This document shows, one piece after another, positions 25,789-32,793 of a DNA stretch of 64,000 nt. The stretch's first letter is position 1. The number at the start of each line of letters is the position of its first letter. Under the pieces are notes generated by a model that had not been told where the DNA came from, did not search any database, and saw only the letters and a list, made by a program, of their open reading frames with translations. This stretch comes from Salinarchaeum laminariae (GTDB lineage: Archaea > Halobacteriota > Halobacteria > Halobacteriales > Salinarchaeaceae): NCBI RefSeq assembly GCF_023204835.1, contig NZ_CP096270.1, positions 124,001 to 188,000 of the forward strand, given 5' to 3'. The position numbers were made by a program, and so were the translations under genes.

Positions 25789-26079
25789 ATGGTCGACCCA
25801 CTCCTCGTCGCCACGGTGGTCTCCACGCTGAACATCGCAGTGCTCGCCGTGCTCACGGCAATCTGGGCGAAGAACTACCGGGAGTTCCGCACCCCGCTGG
25901 TGCTCGGGCTGCTCGTGTTCGGGCTCGTCCTCCTCGCGGAGAACGGCGTGGCAATCTACTTCTTCTTCAGCATGAAGATGCTCTACGCCGCCGATTCGAC
26001 GGTGCAGTCCGCCGTCGCGGTGCTCCGGGCAATGCAGTTCGTCGCGCTCGCGTTCCTGGCCTGGGCGACGCTGCAGTAA
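25789..26079 (+). CDS. Small three-helix membrane protein, partner of the upstream wHTH gene
   Basis: From the ATG at 25789 the product has 96 residues with three hydrophobic segments (about 3-22, 35-58, 75-95). A GTG at 25783 overlapping the upstream stop would add two residues. The overlap with the winged-helix gene indicates one transcript. No transport or enzyme motif is seen. Confidence 0.7.
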   Translation: MVDPLLVATVVSTLNIAVLAVLTAIWAKNYREFRTPLVLGLLVFGLVLLAENGVAIYFFFSMKMLYAADSTVQSAVAVLRAMQFVALAFLAWATLQ

Positions 26080-26138
26080 CGTCCCCTCCAGCGAGTCGAT
26101 CGGTCGGGAAAACGGATGCTTGAACCGTAACTGCGCAG

Positions 26139-27281
26139 TTACTCCGCAGCGTCGTCGGGACCCTCGGGCGTCGCAGGGGCCGACGGTTCGCTCGCCTCGG
26201 CCTCTGCCTTTGCGGACTCCGCAGCTTTCGCAGCCTCCGCCGCGTCGGCGACGCCGCGGCGGCGGACGATTCCGACGTTGTTCGCAACGCGCTGGGTGAT
26301 CTCGCCGAACGCCGCCGCGGCGTCGGAGTCTTCGTCGAGGACGATCGGCCGGCCGTCGTCGCCGCCCTCCCGAACCGCAGGATCGAGCGGGATCGATCCC
26401 AGGAACGGCATCTCGTGAACGTCAGCGAACTGCTCACCGCCGCCGGCGTCGAAGATGTCGTGCTCACCGCCGCAGTCCGGGCAGACGAAGGTCGACATGT
26501 TCTCCGCGATGCCCAGCACTGGCGTCTCGTGCTTCCCGAACATCTCGAGGCCCTTCCGCGCGTCGTCGAGTGCCACGTCCTGTGGCGTCGTCACGATCAC
26601 CGAGCCCGTCACTGGCACGGACTGCAGGAGGGTGAGCTGCGTGTCGCCCGTACCCGGCGGCAGGTCCACGACCATGTAGTCGAGGTAGCCCCACTCGACG
26701 TCCTCCCAGAGCTGGGTCAGGACCTTGTGGACCATCGGTCCCCGCCAGATGACGGGGTCGTCCTCGCCGACGAGATAGGCCATGCTCATCAGCTTCATGC
26801 CGTACTGCTCGGGCGGAACCAGCGTCTCGTCGCGCGTCGCTCGCGGCGGCTCGTCGGCCTCGACCATCCGCGGGACGTTCGGCCCGTAGACGTCCGCGTC
26901 GAAGAGCCCCACCTCCGCGCCCATGTCCGCGAGCCCGGCAGCGAGGTTCACCGCCACGGTGGACTTCCCGACGCCACCTTTGCCGGAGGCGACCGCGATC
27001 ACGTTCTCGACGCCCGGCAGAATATCTTCTTCCGTTCCCCCGCTCCCGTCGTGGATCTCGGCGTCGAGCTCGACGGTCAGCTCCGTGTCCGCGAGCGCTT
27101 CGCGGACTTTCGCCGCCATCGCCGTCTCCGTCGGCGAGTAGGGCGCACCCAGTGCCAGCGAGACGTGGACGGTGTCGCCCTCGATCTCGACGTCGTTGAC
27201 CAGCCCGAGCGAGACGATGTCGTCCCCGAGATCGGGGTCCTCGACGGTCGCGAGCCGCTCCCGCACCGCTTCCTCGTTCAT
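26139..27281 (-). CDS. Mrp/NBP35-family P-loop ATPase (ApbC, Fe-S cluster carrier)
   Basis: The protein carries and delivers Fe-S clusters. It has an N-terminal MIP18/DUF59 domain (V-R-E-R-L-A-T-V-E-D-P-D-L-G-D-D-I-V-S-L-G), then the deviant Walker A K-G-G-V-G-K-S-T, D-A-D-V-Y-G-P-N and the Cys pair V-C-P-D-C-G-G. The last 55 residues are an Ala/Glu-rich tail that is likely disordered. The ATG at 27279-27281 gives 380 residues; the open frame continues 36 codons upstream without a good start context. Confidence 0.92.
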   Translation of the reverse strand: MNEEAVRERLATVEDPDLGDDIVSLGLVNDVEIEGDTVHVSLALGAPYSPTETAMAAKVREALADTELTVELDAEIHDGSGGTEEDILPGVENVIAVASGKGGVGKSTVAVNLAAGLADMGAEVGLFDADVYGPNVPRMVEADEPPRATRDETLVPPEQYGMKLMSMAYLVGEDDPVIWRGPMVHKVLTQLWEDVEWGYLDYMVVDLPPGTGDTQLTLLQSVPVTGSVIVTTPQDVALDDARKGLEMFGKHETPVLGIAENMSTFVCPDCGGEHDIFDAGGGEQFADVHEMPFLGSIPLDPAVREGGDDGRPIVLDEDSDAAAAFGEITQRVANNVGIVRRRGVADAAEAAKAAESAKAEAEASEPSAPATPEGPDDAAE

Positions 27282-27417
27282 GCGTCGGGATAGGCGACGA
27301 AGCGGCGATAAGGCTTGTCGTCTGGTGAGATTGTGGGCGTCGCGTCGGTGGGGCAGTGTGGCACTACAATGAGAGAACGGAAGCCTCAAGTGCTATTCCG
27401 GTTGTAGAATGGGCTGC

Positions 27418-27489
27418 GGGCTCGTAGATCAGCGGTAGATCGCTTCCTTCGCAAGGAAGAGGCCCTGGGTTCAAATCCCAGCGAGTCCA
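27418..27489 (+). tRNA. tRNA-Ala, anticodon CGC
   Basis: A complete cloverleaf of 72 nt can be folded: acceptor GGGCTCG with CGAGTCC (one G-U), D stem GATC/GATC, anticodon stem CTTCC/GGAAG with loop TTCGCAA, T stem CTGGG/CCCAG with loop TTCAAAT, discriminator A. The anticodon CGC reads GCG (Ala). No intron, and CCA is not encoded. Its last 14 bases are repeated at 27560-27573, and an accessory region follows, as is usual for an integration site. Confidence 0.96.
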
Positions 27490-27573
27490 CTTCCTCACTC
27501 GCTACGCTTCGTTCGTCAGTGAACTCGCTGACCTTCGCAAACGCTTCGCGTTTGCTCAGTCCCAGCGAGTCCA
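27490..27573 (+). repeat. 84-bp insertion-like segment duplicating the 3' end of tRNA-Ala
   Basis: TCCCAGCGAGTCCA, the last 14 bases of the tRNA (27476-27489), recurs exactly at 27560-27573. The 70 bp between include the perfect hairpin GCAAACGC-TTC-GCGTTTGC (27537-27555). A T-run (TTTTT, about 27579-27583) suited to end the tRNA transcript lies just after the second copy, while none follows the first. This is what an insertion into the tRNA 3' end with a short target duplication would leave. Confidence 0.8.
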
Positions 27574-28071
27574 TTCCACTTTTTACTCCCTCGGGTTTCC
27601 TCGCGAGCCGAAGGCTCGCCGATAGACGTTCCTGCTCGTCGCTTCGCTCCTGCGCAGGCTGCGACTATCGTGCCCGCGCTCGCTTCGCTCGCGCGGACGC
27701 TGCGGGAACCACTCGGTCGCAAAAACTTGGGGAAAAACGACGCCCTCGCTGCTCGCTACGCTCACAGCGAGAGAACCGCGCTCATTGCGTTCGCGCGGAT
27801 GCTCTTGCCCGCACCGCTACCTAGTCCAAGACCTATCGCGCACCGATGCGAAAGCGAGGTGCTCTTGGGTGCGTCGGGGCGATCGGGGAGCTGTGCAACG
27901 TCGGCCTGGCTGAGCCAGACCTTCTTGTCGTCTCGGTTGTCGTGCCCGCGGTGATTCATGTCCGGGTAGCCCGTTAACCGCTCAGCTTCGGTCCCATAGA
28001 TAGGCGTTTGGGGCGGTGGGCGACATGATCGTCTCGGATTCCGTCCGACTTGTACTACTTTCCGGACGGCG
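27574..28071. other. 498-bp gap at the start of the accessory island, no gene
   Basis: It begins with the displaced tRNA downstream sequence and a triloop hairpin GCGAGCC-GAA-GGCTCGC (27603-27619), then low-complexity CGCTCGCTTCGCTCG-type DNA to about 27800. The rest shows no gene. Short frames on both strands look like shadows. Confidence 0.55.
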
Positions 28072-28779
28072 TTATCCGGTCACCGCGAATTCTTCTGCAA
28101 CCTGCTCCTCGCTACCGTCCTCGAACCGGGCGACTGCGCGGAACCGGTCGCCCGTTTCGATTTCCTCGAAGAGGAGTGGGCGGTCGTCCTCCTCGTTTCC
28201 AGCGAGGTCGTATTCGCCCCCTTCCTGGTAGACGACAATCTCGATACCTTCGTGGAAAATCGCCACCGATTCGGCGTGCCCCACTGTGAGGTCGAGGTCG
28301 ACAAGATACCCCTCCAGAGGAGCCATCGATCCGAACCAGAAACTCGCCGAGGGGTCTGGCTGCTCGTTCGTGTTTTCTCCACCCGAGCTGTCGTCCTCAG
28401 TGTTCTCGCAGTCATAGCATCGATCGTACACTGTTTCTCGGCTCCCATCGGGAAATACTGCAACGAGTTCGAAGAGATCGCCTGGTTCCACGTCCTCATC
28501 TACCACTTTGAGGTTATTGGTATCCGACGTGAACGTCGTGATCTCTCTCCCGTTCCTTTCAACAATTACACTTTCAGCATCGAGGAGAGAAACCTGGACT
28601 TCTGCAGAAACGGTGGTTATGGACGGTGAAATGAGGATTGAGCCCACCGGAGAGGTATATCGTTGGACGTTATTATCCGCTGAATCGCCGTCCCCGTCGC
28701 TCTGCAATGCTCCAATACAACCCGAAAACAGCGCAGTTGATCCGACCAATCCCCCGAGGATTTCGCGGCGTGATCGCAT
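28072..28779 (-). CDS. Tat-exported lipoprotein with two related beta domains
   Basis: From the ATG at 28777-28779 the product has 235 residues, starting M-R-S-R-R-E-I-L-G-G with lipobox F-S-G-C. The mature part contains two similar domains, about 45-110 and 150-230: each has S-V/A-x-I/V-x-x-x-G-x-E-I, then E-P/T-G-D and F-x-x-x-A-x-F-x-D-G-S. A C-x-x-C (C-Y-D-C) lies in the linker. Its signal peptide and its upstream sequence are shared with the next gene. Codon use is less GC-rich than the surrounding chromosome. Confidence 0.75.
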   Translation of the reverse strand: MRSRREILGGLVGSTALFSGCIGALQSDGDGDSADNNVQRYTSPVGSILISPSITTVSAEVQVSLLDAESVIVERNGREITTFTSDTNNLKVVDEDVEPGDLFELVAVFPDGSRETVYDRCYDCENTEDDSSGGENTNEQPDPSASFWFGSMAPLEGYLVDLDLTVGHAESVAIFHEGIEIVVYQEGGEYDLAGNEEDDRPLLFEEIETGDRFRAVARFEDGSEEQVAEEFAVTG

Positions 28780-28801
28780 AACCGCACGCACCAACGAACG
28801 A

Positions 28802-28838
28802 ACCTTGATTGTTGCGAACCGCCCTGGCGATCGGCTAC
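28802..28838 (-). repeat. 37-bp exact direct repeat, copy 1 (between the two lipoprotein genes)
   Basis: ACCTTGATTGTTGCGAACCG followed by CCCTGGCGATCGGCTAC (plus strand) is identical to 29223-29259. On the minus strand it starts at the TAG stop of the upstream lipoprotein gene and ends 22 bp before the ATG of the downstream one, so it forms most of the intergenic region. Confidence 0.9.
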
Positions 28839-29212
28839 TGAATCCAGGCGTCGTATCGATACTCGAAGCCGGTCAATGAATCGGACATCGGGATGTCGAT
28901 GCTAACCGTGTAGGATCTCAATTGGTCGCCAGGGACGGTGACAGACTTCCGCTGGGTATGGGTGTCTCCCCCTTCTACGTCAACCTGAGCTACCAGCGTA
29001 CCCGATTTAGAATCAGATCCGGTATTCTGAATTTGAGCACCAATCTCGACGTTCCCCATTGCGGTGTTTCTCGAGTCCCTTGAAACCACTTTGAGTTCGC
29101 CACTGACGGCCTTGTCTGCTTCTTCTAAAATCCCCGCACAGCCAGAAAATAGGGCAGTCATTCCAACCATTCCACCAATGAAGTTGCGTCGGGATCGCAC
29201 GACCGACTCCAC
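28835..29212 (-). CDS. Small Tat-exported lipoprotein, signal-peptide paralogue of 28072-28779
   Basis: The 125-residue product has V-R-S-R-R-N-F-I-G-G with lipobox F-S-G-C and a single beta-sandwich domain (V-E-I-G-A-Q-I-Q-N-T-G-S-D-S-K-S-G-T-L) of the FxLYD/CARDB kind. GTG codons at 29210-29212 and 29198-29200 are possible starts; the second matches the N terminus of the neighbouring lipoprotein. Its stop codon lies inside the 37-bp repeat. Confidence 0.7.
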   Translation of the reverse strand: MESVVRSRRNFIGGMVGMTALFSGCAGILEEADKAVSGELKVVSRDSRNTAMGNVEIGAQIQNTGSDSKSGTLVAQVDVEGGDTHTQRKSVTVPGDQLRSYTVSIDIPMSDSLTGFEYRYDAWIQ

Positions 29213-29222
29213 AAACTAATTT

Positions 29223-29259
29223 ACCTTGATTGTTGCGAACCGCCCTGGCGATCGGCTAC
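29223..29259 (-). repeat. 37-bp exact direct repeat, copy 2
   Basis: Identical to 28802-28838. It starts on the minus strand at the TAG stop (29256-29258) of a winged-helix gene remnant and leads into the lipoprotein gene 28835-29212. The gene-plus-repeat unit therefore looks duplicated, or the genes look like cassettes between identical joints. Confidence 0.9.
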
Positions 29260-29342
29260 CTGTCGCGCTTCAGTTTGTCGGCGTCAATCTCGTCGGCGAG
29301 GTAGGCGCTGCCGCAAACACGCGAGCCGAGGCGATCGAGAGC
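29256..29342 (-). pseudogene. C-terminal remnant of a winged-helix regulator
   Basis: On the minus strand the last residues read S-A-Y-L-A-D-E-I-D-A-D-K-L-K-R-D-R and then TAG at 29256-29258. The intact regulator at 30583-30846 ends C-A-Y-L-D-G-E-I-S-A-D-E-L-K-R-N-D, clearly related. Upstream the frame is blocked by TGA at 29343-29345 and the winged-helix part is missing. The plus-strand open frame 29226-29435 covering it may itself be a decayed gene end but is not convincing. Confidence 0.5.
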
Positions 29343-29535
29343 TCAATCCGGCACTACCTTGGGGACAAGCAGAATCGGCAGGAACACTGGGACAAGAATC
29401 CGTCGGAGGTCATGCGGCTCCTGAATACGTCGTAACTGTCGATCACTAACTATCCGAGGGTCAGATAGGCATCAATCATCAGCGGCTAGCCCCAATGTTA
29501 GATTGCTCAAGAAGGGGGTTCATCCCAAACCAAGA

Positions 29536-30531
29536 TCACATATCTTCCGTATAATCAAAAATTGAGTATACCAGGTACCCAGTCAGGATAGTGGAAACAG
29601 ACAATAATATCAACTGATATAAAAAAATGACAATCTGGCTGACGTTAACTGTGATGGGTATTTCAATCAATGAGATTATTGGGAGAAATACTCCGAAAAA
29701 TAGCAAAGCAGTAGATGTCCAAATTACTTTGATGAGGGGGAAATCGCCGGTGGTATGGGCATTTTCCCAAGCTGCATCAACTCTACTAAAATCCTTCTCC
29801 AATTCTATCAATATATCAGTAATGGAGTATAGGTTCCGGCCAGTATGTCTTTCTGGGATCAATCGGTGATCTTCCCGATCAGAGTGGAGCCATTCAAGAA
29901 TCGGGTTGTCTGAAATCCCAGGTGCATTAATTGCAAATATATTGGCCTGGGCAACCCCCGTCTCTGACTCATCAGGGTCAAAACCTGAGAGTTCGGTTAG
30001 TTCATGAGTCAACTGACTCATCATGTTGGAATTATACTTCGTCTCCTTAGAGAGGAAGTCAATTGACTCTTTTATTTTATTGTAATCTTTTGAATCTAGC
30101 GTAAAGCCGCCATCTGAGATATTACTTGTAGGGCCGATTTTGCTAGTGAACCAGTGAATTCTCGCAACCTGGGTAGCTAGAACAGGCAGAGCCCAGTATC
30201 CTTTCGATGTCCAAGGGATGTATTCTTCCGGATCGGCGTTTTCCGACTCTTCGATAATCCGTTTTTTAAGTTCCTCCGGTGTCGACTCAAGTTCAGCCAC
30301 CTTTGGACTTCCTGGAGCATAATGAGTATCAGGAGGTCCCTGAAGCTGGCCACAAATGTAAGCGAGGACTCTTTCGTACTTGTCTCGAAAATCAGCCATT
30401 TCCTCCTTGAGAACCTCCTGATTTTCTCTAGATTTCTGTTTTTCAAGTTGATAAAGGACGCTGGCGATAGCAACAATTATGCCTGTAATCGCTGCAGATG
30501 CTTGAGCCAGTGTCGAAAAGAACCACTCCAT
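29536..30531 (-). CDS. AT-rich membrane protein of unknown function, probably horizontally acquired
   Basis: The 331-residue product has an N-terminal membrane helix (W-F-F-S-T-L-A-Q-A-S-A-A-I-T-G-I-I, about 3-25), a cytoplasmic helical domain of about 230 residues starting with a Lys/Glu-rich coiled-coil-like stretch, and two C-terminal helices (about 265-290 and 298-322). Its G+C content is visibly far below that of all neighbours, and Asn/Ile/Lys are frequent, unlike the acidic host proteins. No catalytic motif is recognised. It lies between winged-helix genes in the tRNA-Ala island. Confidence 0.8.
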   Translation of the reverse strand: MEWFFSTLAQASAAITGIIVAIASVLYQLEKQKSRENQEVLKEEMADFRDKYERVLAYICGQLQGPPDTHYAPGSPKVAELESTPEELKKRIIEESENADPEEYIPWTSKGYWALPVLATQVARIHWFTSKIGPTSNISDGGFTLDSKDYNKIKESIDFLSKETKYNSNMMSQLTHELTELSGFDPDESETGVAQANIFAINAPGISDNPILEWLHSDREDHRLIPERHTGRNLYSITDILIELEKDFSRVDAAWENAHTTGDFPLIKVIWTSTALLFFGVFLPIISLIEIPITVNVSQIVIFLYQLILLSVSTILTGYLVYSIFDYTEDM

Positions 30532-30582
30532 TCGATTTGAGCCGAGATTACAAGAGAGTGAATGTCAATATTTTGGCGGAGA

Positions 30583-30846
30583 TCAATCGTTGCGTTTCAG
30601 CTCATCGGCACTGATCTCCCCATCAAGGTAAGCACAACCGCGTTCGGTGATCTGGTAGAGTCCCCGATCCCTGTCGTAATACTCCAGAAGGTCGCCGTCG
30701 TCCAATTCTCGAAGTCGACGCCGGACGTGGGTGAGTCCGTATTCGATGTTTGCCTCTATTGTCGATGGACTCGCTACGAGCGACCGGTTTACTTCGTTCA
30801 GTAGAAACTCCAGAATCGCATCATCTGCTCTCGTCATCCAGTCCAC
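30583..30846 (-). CDS. Winged-helix regulator of the haloarchaeal phage-repressor (PhiH1-like) type
   Basis: The 87-residue product has M-T-R-A-D-D-A-I-L-E-F-L-L-N (helix 1), N-I-E-Y-G-L-T-H-V-R-R-R-L-R-E-L (recognition helix) and Y-D-R-D-R-G-L-Y-Q-I-T-E-R-G (wing). This is the common haloarchaeal phage PhiH1-repressor-like fold. The M at position 4 could also be the start. It is upstream of the AT-rich membrane gene on the same strand (51-bp gap) and may control it. Confidence 0.82.
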   Translation of the reverse strand: MDWMTRADDAILEFLLNEVNRSLVASPSTIEANIEYGLTHVRRRLRELDDGDLLEYYDRDRGLYQITERGCAYLDGEISADELKRND

Positions 30847-30855
30847 CAGAGGCCG

Positions 30856-31080
30856 TCACATTCTGTCGACCCCTAAGCGGAACCTGGCGCGGTGCAAAAG
30901 TTCTCCCTCCCGACGGCTGGCATCGACTACGTTCCCACCGTGGCACGTAACAACACCTCCAGTTTCACCGAGCTTCAGGGGTCCCTACTCAACAGCCCAC
31001 GCTCACTCAATGAATGGATGTATTCGAGACCCAACGACGCATCCCTGAAGTACAGAAGACGGTTCACCCCGCGGTGGTCT
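30856..31080 (-). pseudogene. Possible decayed transposase (TnpB-like) C terminus
   Basis: On the minus strand one frame reads S-L-S-E-R-G-L-L-S-R-D-P then stops (30975-30977), and a second frame open from 30984 to 30858 reads L-K-L-G-E-T-G-G-V-V-T-C-H-G-G, then V-V-D-A-S-R-R. A single frameshift would join them. An E-R-G-L helix end followed by a Gly/Ser/Arg tail resembles C-termini of haloarchaeal IS200/IS605-type OrfB (TnpB) proteins. The catalytic part is absent. This is a tentative reading from memory of the family. Confidence 0.25.
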
Positions 31081-31082
31081 TA

Positions 31083-31145
31083 ATGAGCGTGCTGAATCCC
31101 AACGCAGCGCTCGCCGTAGGCTATGAGCCCGAGGACGAGCAATGA
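31083..31145 (+). CDS. 20-residue micro-ORF overlapping the zinc-ribbon microprotein
   Basis: ATG at 31083 opens M-S-V-L-N-P-N-A-A-L-A-V-G-Y-E-P-E-D-E-Q and stops with TGA at 31143-31145, overlapping the next ATG by ATGA. Its start also overlaps an upstream TAA. It could be a leader peptide coupled to the zinc-ribbon gene, or simply part of a frameshifted older gene. Weak by itself. Confidence 0.3.
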   Translation: MSVLNPNAALAVGYEPEDEQ

Positions 31146-31243
31146 CGTGCCCCGACTGCGGCGCTCCTCGCGTCCGCGAATCCTCCAGCTGCCCGTACTG
31201 CCCCGAATGCGGGTGGTCGAAGTGTTACGGTGGCACAGCGTAA
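31142..31243 (+). CDS. 33-residue zinc-ribbon microprotein
   Basis: ATG at 31142 opens M-T-C-P-D-C-G-A-P-R-V and continues S-S-C-P-Y-C-P-E-C-G-W-S-K-C. Two CPxC(G) knuckles plus an extra pair of Cys fit a zinc ribbon; small CPxCG proteins are a known haloarchaeal class. The ending C-G-W-S-K-C also resembles the C-terminal ribbon of class II (B12-dependent) ribonucleotide reductase, so it may be a detached tail of such a gene. It is translationally coupled to 31083-31145. Confidence 0.6.
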   Translation: MTCPDCGAPRVRESSSCPYCPECGWSKCYGGTA

Positions 31244-31327
31244 GCGAAACCCACCACACAGATCGCCACCATAGCACCCTGAATCGCCCACAGCAATTAA
31301 CATCGATAAGCAGAATGGCTAGTGACC

Positions 31328-31495
31328 ATGGCAGACAATGGTCATGGCGATCCCGACGACCTTCCAGTCGTGACCATCGAGGAGCTCTTCGACGCCGAGA
31401 CGATCGAACGCTACCCTGAGGCGGCAATCGTGGTCGTCGACGGCGAACCGCGCTACGACCCCTACGCCGAGTTCGCGATCGACGAGAACGACTGA
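31328..31495 (+). CDS. Small acidic protein of 55 residues, unknown function
   Basis: ATG at 31328 opens a frame rich in Asp and Glu: M-A-D-N-G-H-G-D-P-D-D-L-P-V-V, then E-E-L-F-D-A-E-T-I-E-R-Y-P-E-A, ending E-F-A-I-D-E-N-D. The composition is typical of haloarchaeal proteins, whereas the opposite-strand frame is not. No domain recognised. Confidence 0.65.
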   Translation: MADNGHGDPDDLPVVTIEELFDAETIERYPEAAIVVVDGEPRYDPYAEFAIDEND

Positions 31496-31656
31496 TCGAG
31501 TTCCACCAGGAATCAGCGATCTGTTCGTCCAGCGTTCCCTGCCGAAACAGCTTCTCCGTGACCGATCCACGGGAAACTGCACTCCTACGGACTGGTCCAG
31601 TGCGACCGTGAAAGCGCAAAGAAAAATGATCGGCTGCAGCGGGGACTCTCGCTGCG

Positions 31657-32757
31657 CTACTCCCAGTCCGCGACCGCACTCGCGACGGCCTCGACGATTG
31701 CGTCGGCGTGCTCCGTCCGCTCTTCGGCGGGCTGGCCGATCCAGACGCCGTTCTCGCTGGCGCGGTTCGCGAGCACGTCGGGATCGCGTGCCGAGAACTT
31801 TCCGTTGGCCACCTCGGCCCGGGCGGCATCTGCGGGCAGGTGGTAGTTGATCGCGTCGACGACGCTCTGCTTGACCGACTCGGACGCGCCGCCGCCCACG
31901 CGAATCTGGTTGGTGCAGATGCCGTGGAGGCTGACCGCGTAGTCGTACTCATCGGTGAGCAGGGACTCCAGCTCCGGGAAGGAGGTGGGGCTGATGGCGT
32001 CGCTCGGGACGTGCCAGCGCAGGAAGGCGCCGCCATCTGGTCGATAGCCGAGAGCGCGCCAGACGCTGGTGTCGGCGTCGACCGTGGCGTGGAGGTCGCT
32101 GGCCTGCTCGGCCGTGTGGGGCTCGACGTCGCCGCCGTGGGGTGCGAGGATCGCGAGGTCGGTGCCGTCGCCGGCGCTGTCCTCGATGAGCTCGCCGTTC
32201 TCCTGAGCGTCGGCGATCGAGCTGTCGCTGACGACGGCGGGATCGACGGTCGCGTCGAACGTCTCGTCGACGAGATCGGAGATGCCGAGCAGTTCGGGAC
32301 AGCCCTGGCCGTAGTCGCCGACCTGCGCCCAGGCCGTGTTGGCGATGTCGAGGCGAGCCCGCGCTCGGCGGTTCATCCGCACGGTTTTCGCGTCGGCTTC
32401 GGTCATCGCGGCGGCGATCGTGTAGATGGCGCGGTCGTCCTCGCGATGGAGCCGCACCTGATCGCCGACGGAGACGTCGAGATCCGCGAGCAGCTCGGGA
32501 TCGAGCGTGATCTGCGTGTACCGGTCGTCGTCGATGGGATGGCGGCCGCTCGCGAACTCGACCGTGACGTCGGCCGCGTTCGCGGAGGGGCCGATGGACT
32601 CCGCCGACGCGAGATTCGAGTCGGTCAGTCGTCGGACCGTGTCCGCCGCGCCGACGCCGACGCTCCCGAGGACCGGGATGCCGAACGTCGCCGCGAGGAC
32701 CGATCGTCGTGAGGATACGATGCTACTGTCGTCCGCTGTGTCGGTAGTGTCGTCCAT
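31657..32757 (-). CDS. Tat-exported poly-gamma-glutamate hydrolase family protein
   Basis: The 366-residue product has a twin-arginine signal (S-S-R-R-S-V-L-A-A, about 16-24) and a C-terminal domain with I-L-A-P-H-G-G-D-V-E-P-H-T-A-E-Q-A and S-L-H-G-I, the zinc-peptidase motifs of phage-type poly-gamma-glutamate hydrolases (PghP). The N-terminal 150 residues form a separate domain with D-Q-V-R-L-H-R-E-D. It directly follows capB and capC on the same strand, so it probably cuts or releases the secreted polymer. The active-site His and Glu are present by motif; the substrate is inferred from context. Confidence 0.85.
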   Translation of the reverse strand: MDDTTDTADDSSIVSSRRSVLAATFGIPVLGSVGVGAADTVRRLTDSNLASAESIGPSANAADVTVEFASGRHPIDDDRYTQITLDPELLADLDVSVGDQVRLHREDDRAIYTIAAAMTEADAKTVRMNRRARARLDIANTAWAQVGDYGQGCPELLGISDLVDETFDATVDPAVVSDSSIADAQENGELIEDSAGDGTDLAILAPHGGDVEPHTAEQASDLHATVDADTSVWRALGYRPDGGAFLRWHVPSDAISPTSFPELESLLTDEYDYAVSLHGICTNQIRVGGGASESVKQSVVDAINYHLPADAARAEVANGKFSARDPDVLANRASENGVWIGQPAEERTEHADAIVEAVASAVADWE

Positions 32758-32793
32758 GTCTCGTGATGTGATTGCTAACTGCTCTGCGGGTCG

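Noticed and set aside
27600..27960. Further tRNA or small RNA after tRNA-Ala
   Set aside because: Low-complexity CGCTCGCTTCG DNA folds locally, but no cloverleaf or T-loop consensus is present.
29226..29435. Plus-strand frame of 69 codons in the island
   Set aside because: Its first half is antisense to the 37-bp repeat and the winged-helix remnant; only the last 35 residues look protein-like, too little for a call.
30892..31083. 63-codon plus-strand ORF upstream of the micro-ORFs
   Set aside because: Composition unlike haloarchaeal proteins and antisense to a more plausible decayed transposase tail.
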